A stretch of 64,000 nt of DNA from NCBI GenBank assembly GCA_016180425.1, contig JACPBF010000014.1, positions 1 through 64,000 on the forward strand. The letters run 5' to 3'. A program made the translations under genes and the position numbers. The DNA comes from Elusimicrobiota bacterium (GTDB lineage: Bacteria; Elusimicrobiota; Elusimicrobia; 2-02-FULL-39-32). This document shows, in pieces, positions 24,812 to 34,518 of this stretch (positions are counted from its first letter, which is position 1; each line of letters begins with the position of its first letter). The notes beneath the pieces were generated by a model. It was not told the origin of the DNA and did not search any database. It saw only the letters and a program-made list of their open reading frames with translations.

Positions 24812-26438
24812 TGGCAACCTTCTTTTTAGAGTTAATCCCTCCTCCAGAAACATGAAGGAGATAGATTCCAGAAGATACTGTTGTTCCATCTGAATTTTTT
24901 CCATCCCAGTTCAAATCTTTTTTCTGATCTTGAATGCCATCCACCTTGGTTTCCCAGACAATGTCCCCATTTAAAGAAAATACTTTAATTTCAATTGGCT
25001 CTGATTTTGAAGGTTTAAAACTGATCAAGGCTTTTTCTCCAAGCTCAGGATTTGTATATCCTTTTTCTCCCCCTCTTACAGAAACGCTATTTTGAGCAAC
25101 TGTAGGATTGCTAAAAGGCATCTTGATTTTGAATGAGATGGATGAAAAACCCGGGGTGGTTATATTTGAAACTTGGATTCCAGAATCCGTTGCATTATAG
25201 GCATTGGCTTTGGGAGATTTAAAAACAGTGTCACTTGAGGTGTCGCTCCAAGGGTCTCCACTATCCCCATTATTGGTAGAAGGATCTGAGGAGTCTGCTT
25301 CCACTAAGTCCACTCCTTTATGAGAGGGATCTACATTTACGGTATTATTACTTAATTTGGCAGAGTCTGAGGCTATGGAATCATCTATATGCCAAATCAA
25401 AAGTCCTTGAGCTGGCAGGCCTGTATCATAAGTGGCGCCGCCAGTTCTACGATATTCCAGAAGAAAATATTCATTGCTTCCTCCTGTAGCGCTCACCTCA
25501 ATTGGAAGCCTGACAAAACCAGCGCGGCTGGTTTGGGCTTGGGAAATAGTTTTGGAAGTTTCCTCAGTATAACTTATAGTTTGTGGATTTGAAAACCCTA
25601 AAAATAGTTTAGACCAGGCATCTAAATGAGCTGGTTTAGCGCCTTGAGGAGTTCCTAAATAGGATCCTCCATCCATTAAACTCCATTTTCCAACAGAATT
25701 GCCGCCCGTGCTTGTATTATAGAGGTCTGGCAATCCCAGCTGATGACCGTATTCATGACAGACGACCCCTAAAGGGTCCACGCTTCCAACTTCTTTTTCA
25801 GGAACTACTGTAATTCCTGGAAAAGTTTTTCCACTCGCTTTTGGTCCGTCGCCAATAGATGAAAAATAAACAGACCAGATCAAGCTGTTGGGCAAGGAAG
25901 ATGTTTCTGATCCTTCCCCGGCATGATAAAGCATGACATGATCATAAGAAGAAAAATTAAAACCATTGGCGGTCGCTGTAGCAATGGCATCTAAAACAAG
26001 TTCCTCATATTTACTGTCTATTCCTTTAGCATAGTAAGAATGATTTTTTAACAATCTAAAAGCGCCTTCACTTCCAGTCCCTCCCCCAGTTACAGTTACA
26101 TCCACAGATAATAGATTAAATGAATTTTCCAGATAGAAATCTCTAAAACTGCTAAATGCGCTTTCTGTCCAGGCTTTTGTTCTAGACATAGATTTATCAG
26201 GGAAATCAACTCGGATAACTGCAAGTTTGTAGGTTGTGGCAGAGATGGGAGGGGCAAGATTTGGAGCAAATCTTTTTTGAAAGTTAATCCTTTCCATTTG
26301 AGCTTTTGTATTGGTATGACAGGTTGGCTGTTTTGACTTTGGCAGCCAGTCAGGCGGTGGAACTGCTAGGGAGAAATGGCTTAAAAAAAGAGATGAGCTT
26401 AAAACAAGATTAAAGAAAACAAAATATTTGATTCTCAA
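24801..26438 (-). CDS. M6-family secreted metalloprotease with C-terminal sorting-type domain
   Basis: 545 residues, paralogous to the protease at 21915-23726. Signal peptide about 1-25; M6 catalytic domain with HEYGHQLGLPD (H228, E229, H232) and SLMDGG downstream. The C-terminal part (about 445-545) has the FlgD-like or sorting-domain pattern: IKVFSLNGDIV, then TTVSSGIYLLHV and KKKVAIAR at the end. It is the first gene of the run protease-PorV-protease, and its 3' end overlaps the chosen PorV-like start. The run begins about 80 bp below ahcY, with a small hairpin between. Confidence 0.88.
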   Translation of the reverse strand: MRIKYFVFFNLVLSSSLFLSHFSLAVPPPDWLPKSKQPTCHTNTKAQMERINFQKRFAPNLAPPISATTYKLAVIRVDFPDKSMSRTKAWTESAFSSFRDFYLENSFNLLSVDVTVTGGGTGSEGAFRLLKNHSYYAKGIDSKYEELVLDAIATATANGFNFSSYDHVMLYHAGEGSETSSLPNSLIWSVYFSSIGDGPKASGKTFPGITVVPEKEVGSVDPLGVVCHEYGHQLGLPDLYNTSTGGNSVGKWSLMDGGSYLGTPQGAKPAHLDAWSKLFLGFSNPQTISYTEETSKTISQAQTSRAGFVRLPIEVSATGGSNEYFLLEYRRTGGATYDTGLPAQGLLIWHIDDSIASDSAKLSNNTVNVDPSHKGVDLVEADSSDPSTNNGDSGDPWSDTSSDTVFKSPKANAYNATDSGIQVSNITTPGFSSISFKIKMPFSNPTVAQNSVSVRGGEKGYTNPELGEKALISFKPSKSEPIEIKVFSLNGDIVWETKVDGIQDQKKDLNWDGKNSDGTTVSSGIYLLHVSGGGINSKKKVAIAR

Positions 26439-26493
26439 TAAATTGAATATTGGTTTTGAATTTAAGAAAAAAATTTTCCTGTTTTTTAACCTT

Positions 26494-26515
26494 CAAGAAC
26501 CAATGTCGGCTCTTG
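26494..26515 (-). terminator. Hairpin just after ahcY
   Basis: On the minus strand CAAGAGCC and GGTTCTTG pair around a 6-nt loop, starting 5 nt after the ahcY stop. It probably ends the long upstream transcript before the protease operon. No U-run follows, so factor-independent termination is uncertain. Confidence 0.4.
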
Positions 26516-26519
26516 GACT

Positions 26520-27812
<1,293 letters not shown>

Positions 27813-27834
27813 TCAAATTATTTTAAATCCAAAT

Positions 27835-27863
27835 ATTCCATTTTCTAATTCAGTATTCGGGTT
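27835..27863 (-). repeat. 29-nt motif in the ahcY leader, shared with the folC leader
   Basis: On the minus strand this runs from AACCCGAATACTG to TTAGAAAATGGAAT. It matches the plus strand at 61708-61736 at 27 of 29 positions. It lies 44 bp upstream of the ahcY start. The surrounding gap (27792-27964) holds an AT-rich stretch but no riboswitch fold or confident promoter that I can see. Confidence 0.5.
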
Positions 27864-27964
27864 GAATCAGATGATCCAATTTTAATGGTATGCTCGGTTT
27901 AAACTCACGCGCTTTTAGTTAAATTTTATTTTTTAATTTTTTAAAACTAACCAAATATTTTGAT

Positions 27965-29140
27965 TTAAGCTATTCTGCCTGCTTCTCTTTTTAACTGGTC
28001 CGCTTTATCTGTTTTTTCCCAGGTAAATTCCGGTTCAGTTCTGCCAAAATGGCCATAACTCGCGGTTAATTTATAGATAGGTCTTCTTAATCTTAAATAT
28101 TCAATAATTCCTCTAGGAGTCAATGGAAATACCTCTTTTACAATCTTGGTTAGTATTTCAGAATTAATTTTTCCTGTTCCATGGGTATCAATCATTACAC
28201 TCACTGGATCAGTTACGCCAATCGCATAAGCTAATTGCACAGTGCATTGAGTTGCTAGTTTTGAAGCCACAATATTTTTTGCAATGTAACGCGCCATATA
28301 GCAGGCGGAACGATCTACTTTTGTCGGATCTTTTCCAGAGAAGGCTCCTCCGCCGTGCGCTGCCCACCCGCCATAAGTATCCACAATTAGTTTCCTGCCT
28401 GTCATGCCTGTGTCAGATTGAGGCCCGCCCACAACAAATTTGCCTGTTGGATTTACAAAATATTTTGTTTTGTTATCAATCAATGCTTTTGGAATAACAG
28501 GCTTAACCACTTCTTTTATGATTTCCTCTCTTGCTTTTTCCGTGATCTTTTTTCCAGAACGGTCTAGAATTTCATCCGTATGTTGAGAACTGACCACAAT
28601 GGTATCTACTCTCATGGCTTTATGGTCATCATACTCAACCGTTACCTGGGATTTTCCATCCGGCCCTAAAAAAGGAAGTATTTTTTTCTTGCGAACAAAA
28701 GCCAAACGTCTGGTTAAGCGATGAGCTAAAGTAATTGCTAAAGGCATGAGTTCTTCAGTTTCATCGCAAGCATAACCGATCATTAATCCTTGATCTCCGG
28801 CTCCTCCGGTATCCACCCCTTGCGAAATGTCAGGAGATTGTCTGCCAATTGCGTTTAACACAGCGCAAGTCTCATAGTTAAAACCATATTTAGCATGGTT
28901 GTATCCTATATCTTTAATGGTTTGCCGCACTAATTCCCCAATCTCCACATATCCCTTGGTTGTAATTTCCCCGCCTACAATCACTAAACCTACTGTAATA
29001 AAGGATTCACAAGCCACTCTTCCAACAGGATCTTGTTTTAAAACCTCATCTAATACCGCATCGGAAAGCTGATCACATACCTTGTCTGGATGTCCTTCAG
29101 TTACAGATTCCGAAGTAAAAAAATATTTTCCTTTGCTCAT
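27965..29140 (-). CDS. metK: S-adenosylmethionine synthetase
   Basis: 391 residues, usual length. It makes SAM from methionine and ATP. Motifs: [20 protein letters not shown] at the N-terminus, the [12 protein letters not shown] hexapeptide region, and the Gly-rich [17 protein letters not shown] loop that binds triphosphate. It begins 24 bp below the sugar nucleotidyltransferase at 29165-30214, so it may be read from the glycan-cluster transcript as well as from its own promoter. Confidence 0.97.
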   Translation of the reverse strand: MSKGKYFFTSESVTEGHPDKVCDQLSDAVLDEVLKQDPVGRVACESFITVGLVIVGGEITTKGYVEIGELVRQTIKDIGYNHAKYGFNYETCAVLNAIGRQSPDISQGVDTGGAGDQGLMIGYACDETEELMPLAITLAHRLTRRLAFVRKKKILPFLGPDGKSQVTVEYDDHKAMRVDTIVVSSQHTDEILDRSGKKITEKAREEIIKEVVKPVIPKALIDNKTKYFVNPTGKFVVGGPQSDTGMTGRKLIVDTYGGWAAHGGGAFSGKDPTKVDRSACYMARYIAKNIVASKLATQCTVQLAYAIGVTDPVSVMIDTHGTGKINSEILTKIVKEVFPLTPRGIIEYLRLRRPIYKLTASYGHFGRTEPEFTWEKTDKADQLKREAGRIA

Positions 29141-29164
29141 ACTTAAAATTTGCCTCCTTAAAAA

Positions 29165-30214
29165 TTAACTTTCTTTCCTTTTTGGAAAAATGATCGCTTC
29201 ATAGAGATTGAGACTTTCTGGCACGCGAATTTTTGACCCAACAATACAATTTTTTAATTGAACTTTTTTTTCTATTTTTACATTCTTCCATAAAATAGAA
29301 CCCTGGATGTTTGTATCAGAATCAACAATTGTCCCGTTCCCCAGAATCGCGTGATCGCCTATTGTAGCATTTTTTTTTATTAAACAATCAGTTCCAATAA
29401 AGCAAGGGGCGATTATTTTCACTCCTTTTTCTATCGTGGTTCTTTCGCCGACCCAGATTTTGGGTTTAATTTCCCTACCAGAAATTTTTATTTTAAGTTG
29501 GTTATTTAAAGCAGCGGATTGAGCCCTTCTGTATTCTTTAATATTGCCTATGTCTGTCCAGAACGCATTCATCTTATATCCGAAAATTGGTTTTTTTAAT
29601 TTAAGAAGACGAGGAAATAGTTGTTTGCCAAAATCATAAGGCTGTTTTTCAGGTATGGTTTCAAAGATTTTTTTGCTAAACACATAGATTCCTGTATTCA
29701 CTTGTTTTCCAAAGATGTCCCCCCAGCTTGGTTTTTCAATGAATTTTTGAATGCGCCCAGAAGAGTCGCATATGGGTATTCCATATTCAAATCTGCTCTC
29801 CACATCTTTTAATGCAATCGTGATTAAAGCTTTTTTCTTTTTATGAAAAGCGATTGCTTCAGTAAAATTAATATCGGAAAAATTATCTCCGCTTGCAACT
29901 AGAAAATCTGGATCCGCATCTTTTTGGATGATGCTTTCCACTTTTTTAACCCCGCCAGCTGTTCCTAAAAGATTTTTTTCTTTGGAATAATGAATTTTTA
30001 TATTTAAACTAGAGCCATTGCCAAAATAATCTTGAATGGCTAATGATTGGGATCCAAGATTAATAATGATTTCCCTAATATGATGCTTGGCTAAATTTTC
30101 AAGGGTATATTCCAAAACCGGTTTATTTAAAACAGGCACCATTGGTTTTGGGGTATAGTAGGTAAGCGGTCTTAACCGCTCGCCAATTCCAGCGGATATC
30201 ACCATGGCGATCAT
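29165..30214 (-). CDS. NDP-sugar nucleotidyltransferase (ManC/GlmU-like)
   Basis: 349 residues. The N-terminal nucleotidyltransferase fold (about 1-230) has the nucleotide motif VISAGIGERLRPLTYYTPKP and the metal site GDNFSD. The C-terminal left-handed beta-helix (about 245-345) consists of hexapeptide-like repeats (IGTDCLIKKNATIGDHAILG). Likely substrates are mannose-1-phosphate or glucose-1-phosphate. It overlaps the phosphohexomutase gene by 4 bp, which suggests successive steps to GDP-mannose or a related nucleotide sugar. Exact specificity cannot be read from sequence alone. Confidence 0.85.
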   Translation of the reverse strand: MIAMVISAGIGERLRPLTYYTPKPMVPVLNKPVLEYTLENLAKHHIREIIINLGSQSLAIQDYFGNGSSLNIKIHYSKEKNLLGTAGGVKKVESIIQKDADPDFLVASGDNFSDINFTEAIAFHKKKKALITIALKDVESRFEYGIPICDSSGRIQKFIEKPSWGDIFGKQVNTGIYVFSKKIFETIPEKQPYDFGKQLFPRLLKLKKPIFGYKMNAFWTDIGNIKEYRRAQSAALNNQLKIKISGREIKPKIWVGERTTIEKGVKIIAPCFIGTDCLIKKNATIGDHAILGNGTIVDSDTNIQGSILWKNVKIEKKVQLKNCIVGSKIRVPESLNLYEAIIFPKRKES

Positions 30215-31722
30215 TGGATTAAGGGGGTTACAAGACTAAAGATTTTTTTTAAAGATTCATCTGTGAGATTCTTATTTTCGAATTCAGCATAGGTGCGTAA
30301 GATCGGTTCTGTGCCAGACGGCCTTACAAGAATCCATGAGTCATTTTCAAAAGTTATTTTTAATCCATCCAAAGTTTTTATTTCTCTCGCTTTTAATCCA
30401 AACCATTTTTTAGGAAAATTATTTTGTAATTTTTTTATGAATCCTTCTCGGTCTTCTATCGGATTGGCGAGGTGAACATCTTTTCTATTATAATTTGAGA
30501 ACCCATACTTTTCTTGAAGAATTCTTAAAATTTGGCTTACAGGCTTATTCATTTTTAAAGTCATTTCTAAAAAAAGAAGCGCAGAGAATAATCCATCCCG
30601 TTCCGGCAGGAGTGTTCCTTTGCCTGCCCCTTTTTTAGTTTGAGAAAAAGCATAGCCGCCAGACTCTTCTCCTGCTGCCAGGACATCTCCTTTTAATAAT
30701 TTTTCCGTAAGATATTTAAAACCAACAGGAACTTCCTCAAAAACACAATTAAAATCCCGGGCAATCCTGGAAGTCAGATACCCTAAAGAGACGGATTGAA
30801 CCACCGTACCCCTTAATTTTTTTTCACTTAGGAGATAGTGGGTTAGAAGGGCAAAGACTTGGCAGGGAGTAAGGTAGTTGCCTTTCTCATCTATGACACC
30901 CAAACGATCCCCATCCCCATCCAAAGCAAAACCAAGGAGAGACCCTGTTTTTTTAGTCTCCATTTTTAAATTGTCCAGGTATTTTTCAATGGGTTCTGGG
31001 TTTAAGCCCCCAAAAAGAGGGTCAATCTTATTATGAATAAAATGGGTTTTAATCTTACTTTGCTTCATTAAACTATTGAAAAATTTTTCGGCAATTTTAC
31101 AGGCTGAGCCATAGAGAGGATCTATGGTAAGAGTTTTTTTAGATTTTTTTAAGAGTCCAATTTCCAGGTTATTTTTAAGATAATTTATATAAGATTCTAT
31201 AAAGTCTTTTGATTCTTTTATTTCAAGAATCATTTTTTCTATTTTAGGAAGTTTTGGCTGAAAATCATTTTCCGTTTGAAGAGAATGCAGGTTTTTTTCT
31301 ACTAGATCAATAGTCTCCTGACCCATGGATCCGCCAAAAGATCCTTTTATTTTAAACCCCAAATATTTTGGAGGATTATGACTTGCGGTTAAAATAATTC
31401 CAAAAGGGGATTTGTTCAGCCACGTCACATAGGATAGATAAGGAGAGGAAACTGGAAAGGGGAGCAGTTCTGCTCTATAGCCGTGCGAGATCAGTATCTT
31501 GATAACTTCTTTAGCAAAATTTCTTGCAATGAAACGATGATCATATCCCACAAATATTTTTTTTGTGTCTTTTTTTTTGGATTGAAAGGTTTTGGCAACC
31601 GCATGGGTGACCTGATGCACATTTTGAAAAGTGAAATTTTCCGCAATAATTCCTCTCCAACCGTCCGTGCCGAATTTGATGGAGCGATTTTGATTTGGTT
31701 TATTTGACTCTTGCATAATCAT
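30211..31722 (-). CDS. Phosphomannomutase/phosphoglucomutase
   Basis: 503 residues of the alpha-D-phosphohexomutase family. All four active-site loops are present: the phosphoserine loop TASHNP (S114), metal loop DGDGDR, sugar loop GEESGG and phosphate loop RPSGTEP. It interconverts hexose 6- and 1-phosphates. It sits between a cupin mannose-6-phosphate isomerase-like gene (17-23 bp overlap) and a nucleotidyltransferase (4 bp overlap). That is the expected order for making GDP-mannose from fructose-6-phosphate, the donor for the Gmd encoded at 49352-50323. Confidence 0.93.
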   Translation of the reverse strand: MIMQESNKPNQNRSIKFGTDGWRGIIAENFTFQNVHQVTHAVAKTFQSKKKDTKKIFVGYDHRFIARNFAKEVIKILISHGYRAELLPFPVSSPYLSYVTWLNKSPFGIILTASHNPPKYLGFKIKGSFGGSMGQETIDLVEKNLHSLQTENDFQPKLPKIEKMILEIKESKDFIESYINYLKNNLEIGLLKKSKKTLTIDPLYGSACKIAEKFFNSLMKQSKIKTHFIHNKIDPLFGGLNPEPIEKYLDNLKMETKKTGSLLGFALDGDGDRLGVIDEKGNYLTPCQVFALLTHYLLSEKKLRGTVVQSVSLGYLTSRIARDFNCVFEEVPVGFKYLTEKLLKGDVLAAGEESGGYAFSQTKKGAGKGTLLPERDGLFSALLFLEMTLKMNKPVSQILRILQEKYGFSNYNRKDVHLANPIEDREGFIKKLQNNFPKKWFGLKAREIKTLDGLKITFENDSWILVRPSGTEPILRTYAEFENKNLTDESLKKIFSLVTPLIQ

Positions 31723-32050
31723 CCTCTAATCTTACTACATCCTCATTCTCCGGAGTGGAAACTTCAATTAGGATTGAATTTACGTATTTTGCGTGCATCC
31801 TATGCAGAGTGTTTGCAGGCACGTGAAAATTGGAGCCAGTTTTAACTTTTTTTTCCGATTTCCCAATTTGTAAAAAAATAGGGCCTTTTAAAACATAGAG
31901 TGATTCGTCTTTTTTTTTGTGATATTGAAGACTCAATCTGTGCCCTTTTTTTATAAAAAGAAGTTTACCCAAATATTTTTTAGTATAGGCAAACCAAAGC
32001 TCCTTCCCCCATGGTTTTGGAACTATTTTTAAAGGCATCTTATTTTTCAT
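31700..32050 (-). CDS. Cupin-type mannose-6-phosphate isomerase-like protein
   Basis: 116 residues from the ATG at 32050. It is a single cupin barrel with PWGKELWFAYTKKYLGKLL, the metal motif SLQYHKKKDESLYVLKG (two His and Glu), and VPANTLHRMHA as the second cupin motif. This is the type II mannose-6-phosphate isomerase/mannose-1-P guanylyltransferase C-domain fold. The frame is open upstream to 32164, but that would overlap the preceding gene by 103 bp, and the extra residues do not resemble the family; the ATG at 32050 stands 11 bp after that gene's stop. It probably supplies mannose-6-phosphate to the adjacent mutase. Confidence 0.85.
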   Translation of the reverse strand: MKNKMPLKIVPKPWGKELWFAYTKKYLGKLLFIKKGHRLSLQYHKKKDESLYVLKGPIFLQIGKSEKKVKTGSNFHVPANTLHRMHAKYVNSILIEVSTPENEDVVRLEDDYARVK

Positions 32051-32061
32051 TTGAATGCGAT

Positions 32062-33051
32062 TTAACAGAGGGAGTAGGGGGTAATTTGAGAATAATTGCC
32101 AATGATTTGAGAGCGTCGAATAGAAGAATGATGCCCAATTTTTACATGGCTCCCAAGTATGCAATTTTCCAGCACGCAGTTGTTTTCAATCTCAACATGA
32201 TCTAAAAGAACGCAGCTTTTAAGTATTGTGTCTTTGCCAATTTTACAGTTTTTTCCAATGACCGCGTCACTATATTTTTTTTCCATAGGAATTCGGTTTG
32301 ATTTCTTAATCTTATTTTTAGAAGAAAAAGATAAAAATTTTTTTTGAAAATCAATATTGGCTTGAATATATTTTTGCGGAGTCCCAATATCCAGCCAGTA
32401 GGTTGAAGAAGGGCAAGGGAATCCGAATAGAGGCATTGAATTTTTTAACGCGTTGGGGAAAAATTCTTTCTCTATTGAATAAGATTGTTTATTTGGAATT
32501 TGGGATAAAATTTCTTTTTCAAAGAGATAGATGCCGGCATTAATGAAAGTTTTTTTATTCTTATTGGTTTTAGCTGGTTTTTCTATGAATTTTTTGACCT
32601 TAAAGGATGAGTCCATTCGCACAAGGCCATAGGAAGAAGGATCTTTAACTTTAATCAGAGCAATGGTCGCTAACGCTTTTTTTTTGCGATGGAATTCAAA
32701 CATTTTTGTAAGGTCAATATCAGTTAAAACATCGCCGTTTATAACAAAAAAAGGAGAATCATGAATAAATTTTTGCGCATTTTTAATTCCTCCAGCAGTG
32801 CCTAACATACGGGTCTCCTTGGAAATCCGCACTTTAGTTCCATTTTTCATCTCCTGTCTGTTAAGATTTTGGTAAGGATTTAGAGAATTAGAGGCGCATA
32901 AAATCCCTTCAAAAATTTTATGTTTTCTTAAAATTGCAAAGAGACAGGATAAATACGGGATATTCTGTATGGGCAGGAGCCCTTTTGGGGTATAAAGAGT
33001 TAAGGGGCGGAGCCTAGTTCCAAGTCCTCCAGTTAATATCAGAGCTTGCAT
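32062..33051 (-). CDS. NDP-sugar nucleotidyltransferase
   Basis: 329 residues from the ATG at 33051. The nucleotide motif is LILTGGLGTRLRPLTLYTPKG, and the metal Asp lies in NGDVLTDID. A short hexapeptide tail follows (about 270-329). A TTG at 33078 is in frame, but it overlaps the sugar transferase gene and adds residues before the conserved start. AAAGGAG lies about 15 nt before the chosen ATG. It is the second of three such enzymes in the cluster, with 29165-30214 and 56187-57248, so at least three different NDP-sugars may be made. Substrate unknown. Confidence 0.85.
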   Translation of the reverse strand: MQALILTGGLGTRLRPLTLYTPKGLLPIQNIPYLSCLFAILRKHKIFEGILCASNSLNPYQNLNRQEMKNGTKVRISKETRMLGTAGGIKNAQKFIHDSPFFVINGDVLTDIDLTKMFEFHRKKKALATIALIKVKDPSSYGLVRMDSSFKVKKFIEKPAKTNKNKKTFINAGIYLFEKEILSQIPNKQSYSIEKEFFPNALKNSMPLFGFPCPSSTYWLDIGTPQKYIQANIDFQKKFLSFSSKNKIKKSNRIPMEKKYSDAVIGKNCKIGKDTILKSCVLLDHVEIENNCVLENCILGSHVKIGHHSSIRRSQIIGNYSQITPYSLC

Positions 33052-33058
33052 TTTAAAG

Positions 33059-34438
33059 TTAATAAGCTCCTTTGCCAAAAAGAACCACAGGAATCGTTTT
33101 TAAAAGAATTTTTAAATCCAGACCCGGAGTCCAATTTTCCACGTAGTAAATATCTAAGCGCATCATTTCTTCATAGGAGAGATCTGCTCGTCCGCTCACC
33201 TGCCATAAACCTGTGATGCCGGGAAGAATCCTAAATCTTTTTTTAGCCCATTCCGGATTTCCATCTGCTTCTTTAATGACTTGTGGTCTAGGTCCGATCA
33301 AACTCATTTCTGATTTAAGGACATTCCAAATTTGGGGGAGTTCATCCAGGCTAAATCTCCTTAAACCTATTCCAATTTTTGTGATCCTTGGATCCCCCCT
33401 CATTTTAAAAGCAGGCCCGCCGCGAAAACTAGCAAGATCCCATTCTTTTAAAAGGGATTCCGCATTTTGAAACATGGTTCTAAATTTAAGACAGTTAAAT
33501 TTTTTTTCCTTAAAACCAACTCTTTCCTGCAAAAAAAAGGCCCCCCCTTTAGAATTGATAGTAATTAAAAACGAGATCAAAAGCAGGGGAAGAAAAAGCG
33601 CGGTTATCACTAAAATAGAAATTGAAACATCAAAGGAGCGTTTTATAAAGTACCTAAATCCATGTAAGCTCAATGGTTTTAAATGCAGAATTGGCAGCCC
33701 TAGTGAATCATCCACAGAAATTTCACCCAAACGCATTTCCAAGAGATCAGGCAGGATCTTTATTTCAGCCCCGTTTTCTTCACAGAGGTCAAGAAAATTT
33801 TGAATTAACTCTAAATTTAAGAGTTCATTGCTGACAAAAATTTCTTTTAGATTGGGGGTGAGTTTATCTTTGATGGGTTGCTTCAGTTCAGAGCTAGAGA
33901 GCACAATCACATTTTTATGGGGTTCTTTTTTTAATAGATTCACTACCATTCCAATGCTTTTTCCTTCTCCTAAAACCAGGATTGTCTCTTGAGGAAGCCA
34001 TTTTTCAAAAAAAGCGGTGAAAATAATTTTTAAAATTTCTCTAAAAGTAAAAATAATAAAAATAGAAGCAAGAAAGCAGATTCCCATGACCAGACGTGAA
34101 TATTCATATTGGCGATAAAGGAAGGTTGCTGTAAACATGCACAAAGTCGCAAGGACCGCGCTTTTGGCAATAGCTAGGAATTCATCCGCAGCGTCTAATA
34201 TTCTTTTTTGATAAAGTTTTCCCCAGATAGCAAAAACTAAAATCCAAAGCGGTATCACAATCCTTAAGGCTTCCTCATAGAGCAACCAATTGGGAAGTCC
34301 CTTAGTAACTGGAAATAATTTTAAGAGGGGTTTAAAATAAAATCTCGCTTGATAGGATAGCCAGAAGGATAAATAGATGGAAAAAATATCACTGAGTAGG
34401 AATAATCCCCGAAAGATCCATCTTCTGATTAAAAACAT
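33059..34438 (-). CDS. Undecaprenyl-phosphate sugar phosphotransferase (WbaP/WcaJ type)
   Basis: 459 residues. There are about four N-terminal membrane helices (10-135), a soluble middle part (ETILVLGEGKS), another helix (about 275-295) and the bacterial sugar transferase domain to the end. Its motifs are KFRTM, RFSLDELPQIWNVL, MSLIGPRP and LPGITGLWQVSGR. It loads the first sugar phosphate onto undecaprenyl phosphate at the inner membrane, starting the repeat unit built by the neighbouring glycosyltransferases. A TTGATT-17-TAAAAT promoter lies 8 bp upstream of the ATG, so this gene and those below it can be transcribed separately. Confidence 0.93.
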   Translation of the reverse strand: MFLIRRWIFRGLFLLSDIFSIYLSFWLSYQARFYFKPLLKLFPVTKGLPNWLLYEEALRIVIPLWILVFAIWGKLYQKRILDAADEFLAIAKSAVLATLCMFTATFLYRQYEYSRLVMGICFLASIFIIFTFREILKIIFTAFFEKWLPQETILVLGEGKSIGMVVNLLKKEPHKNVIVLSSSELKQPIKDKLTPNLKEIFVSNELLNLELIQNFLDLCEENGAEIKILPDLLEMRLGEISVDDSLGLPILHLKPLSLHGFRYFIKRSFDVSISILVITALFLPLLLISFLITINSKGGAFFLQERVGFKEKKFNCLKFRTMFQNAESLLKEWDLASFRGGPAFKMRGDPRITKIGIGLRRFSLDELPQIWNVLKSEMSLIGPRPQVIKEADGNPEWAKKRFRILPGITGLWQVSGRADLSYEEMMRLDIYYVENWTPGLDLKILLKTIPVVLFGKGAY

Positions 34439-34446
34439 TTTGTCTG

Positions 34447-34475
34447 ATTTTACGAAAAAGTTGAAGACAAATCAA
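34447..34475 (-). promoter_or_regulatory. Sigma-70-type promoter of the sugar transferase gene, probably leaderless
   Basis: On the minus strand: TTGATT (34475-34470), 17-bp spacer, TAAAAT (34452-34447). Only 8 nt separate the -10 box from the ATG at 34438, and no ribosome site is seen. A stretch resembling the ahcY-leader motif (AATTAGAAAAT) lies just above the -35 box. Confidence 0.55.
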
Positions 34476-34518
34476 TAAAATGGAATTTTCTAATTGAAAG
34501 ATTTGGGCTAAAAGATTT

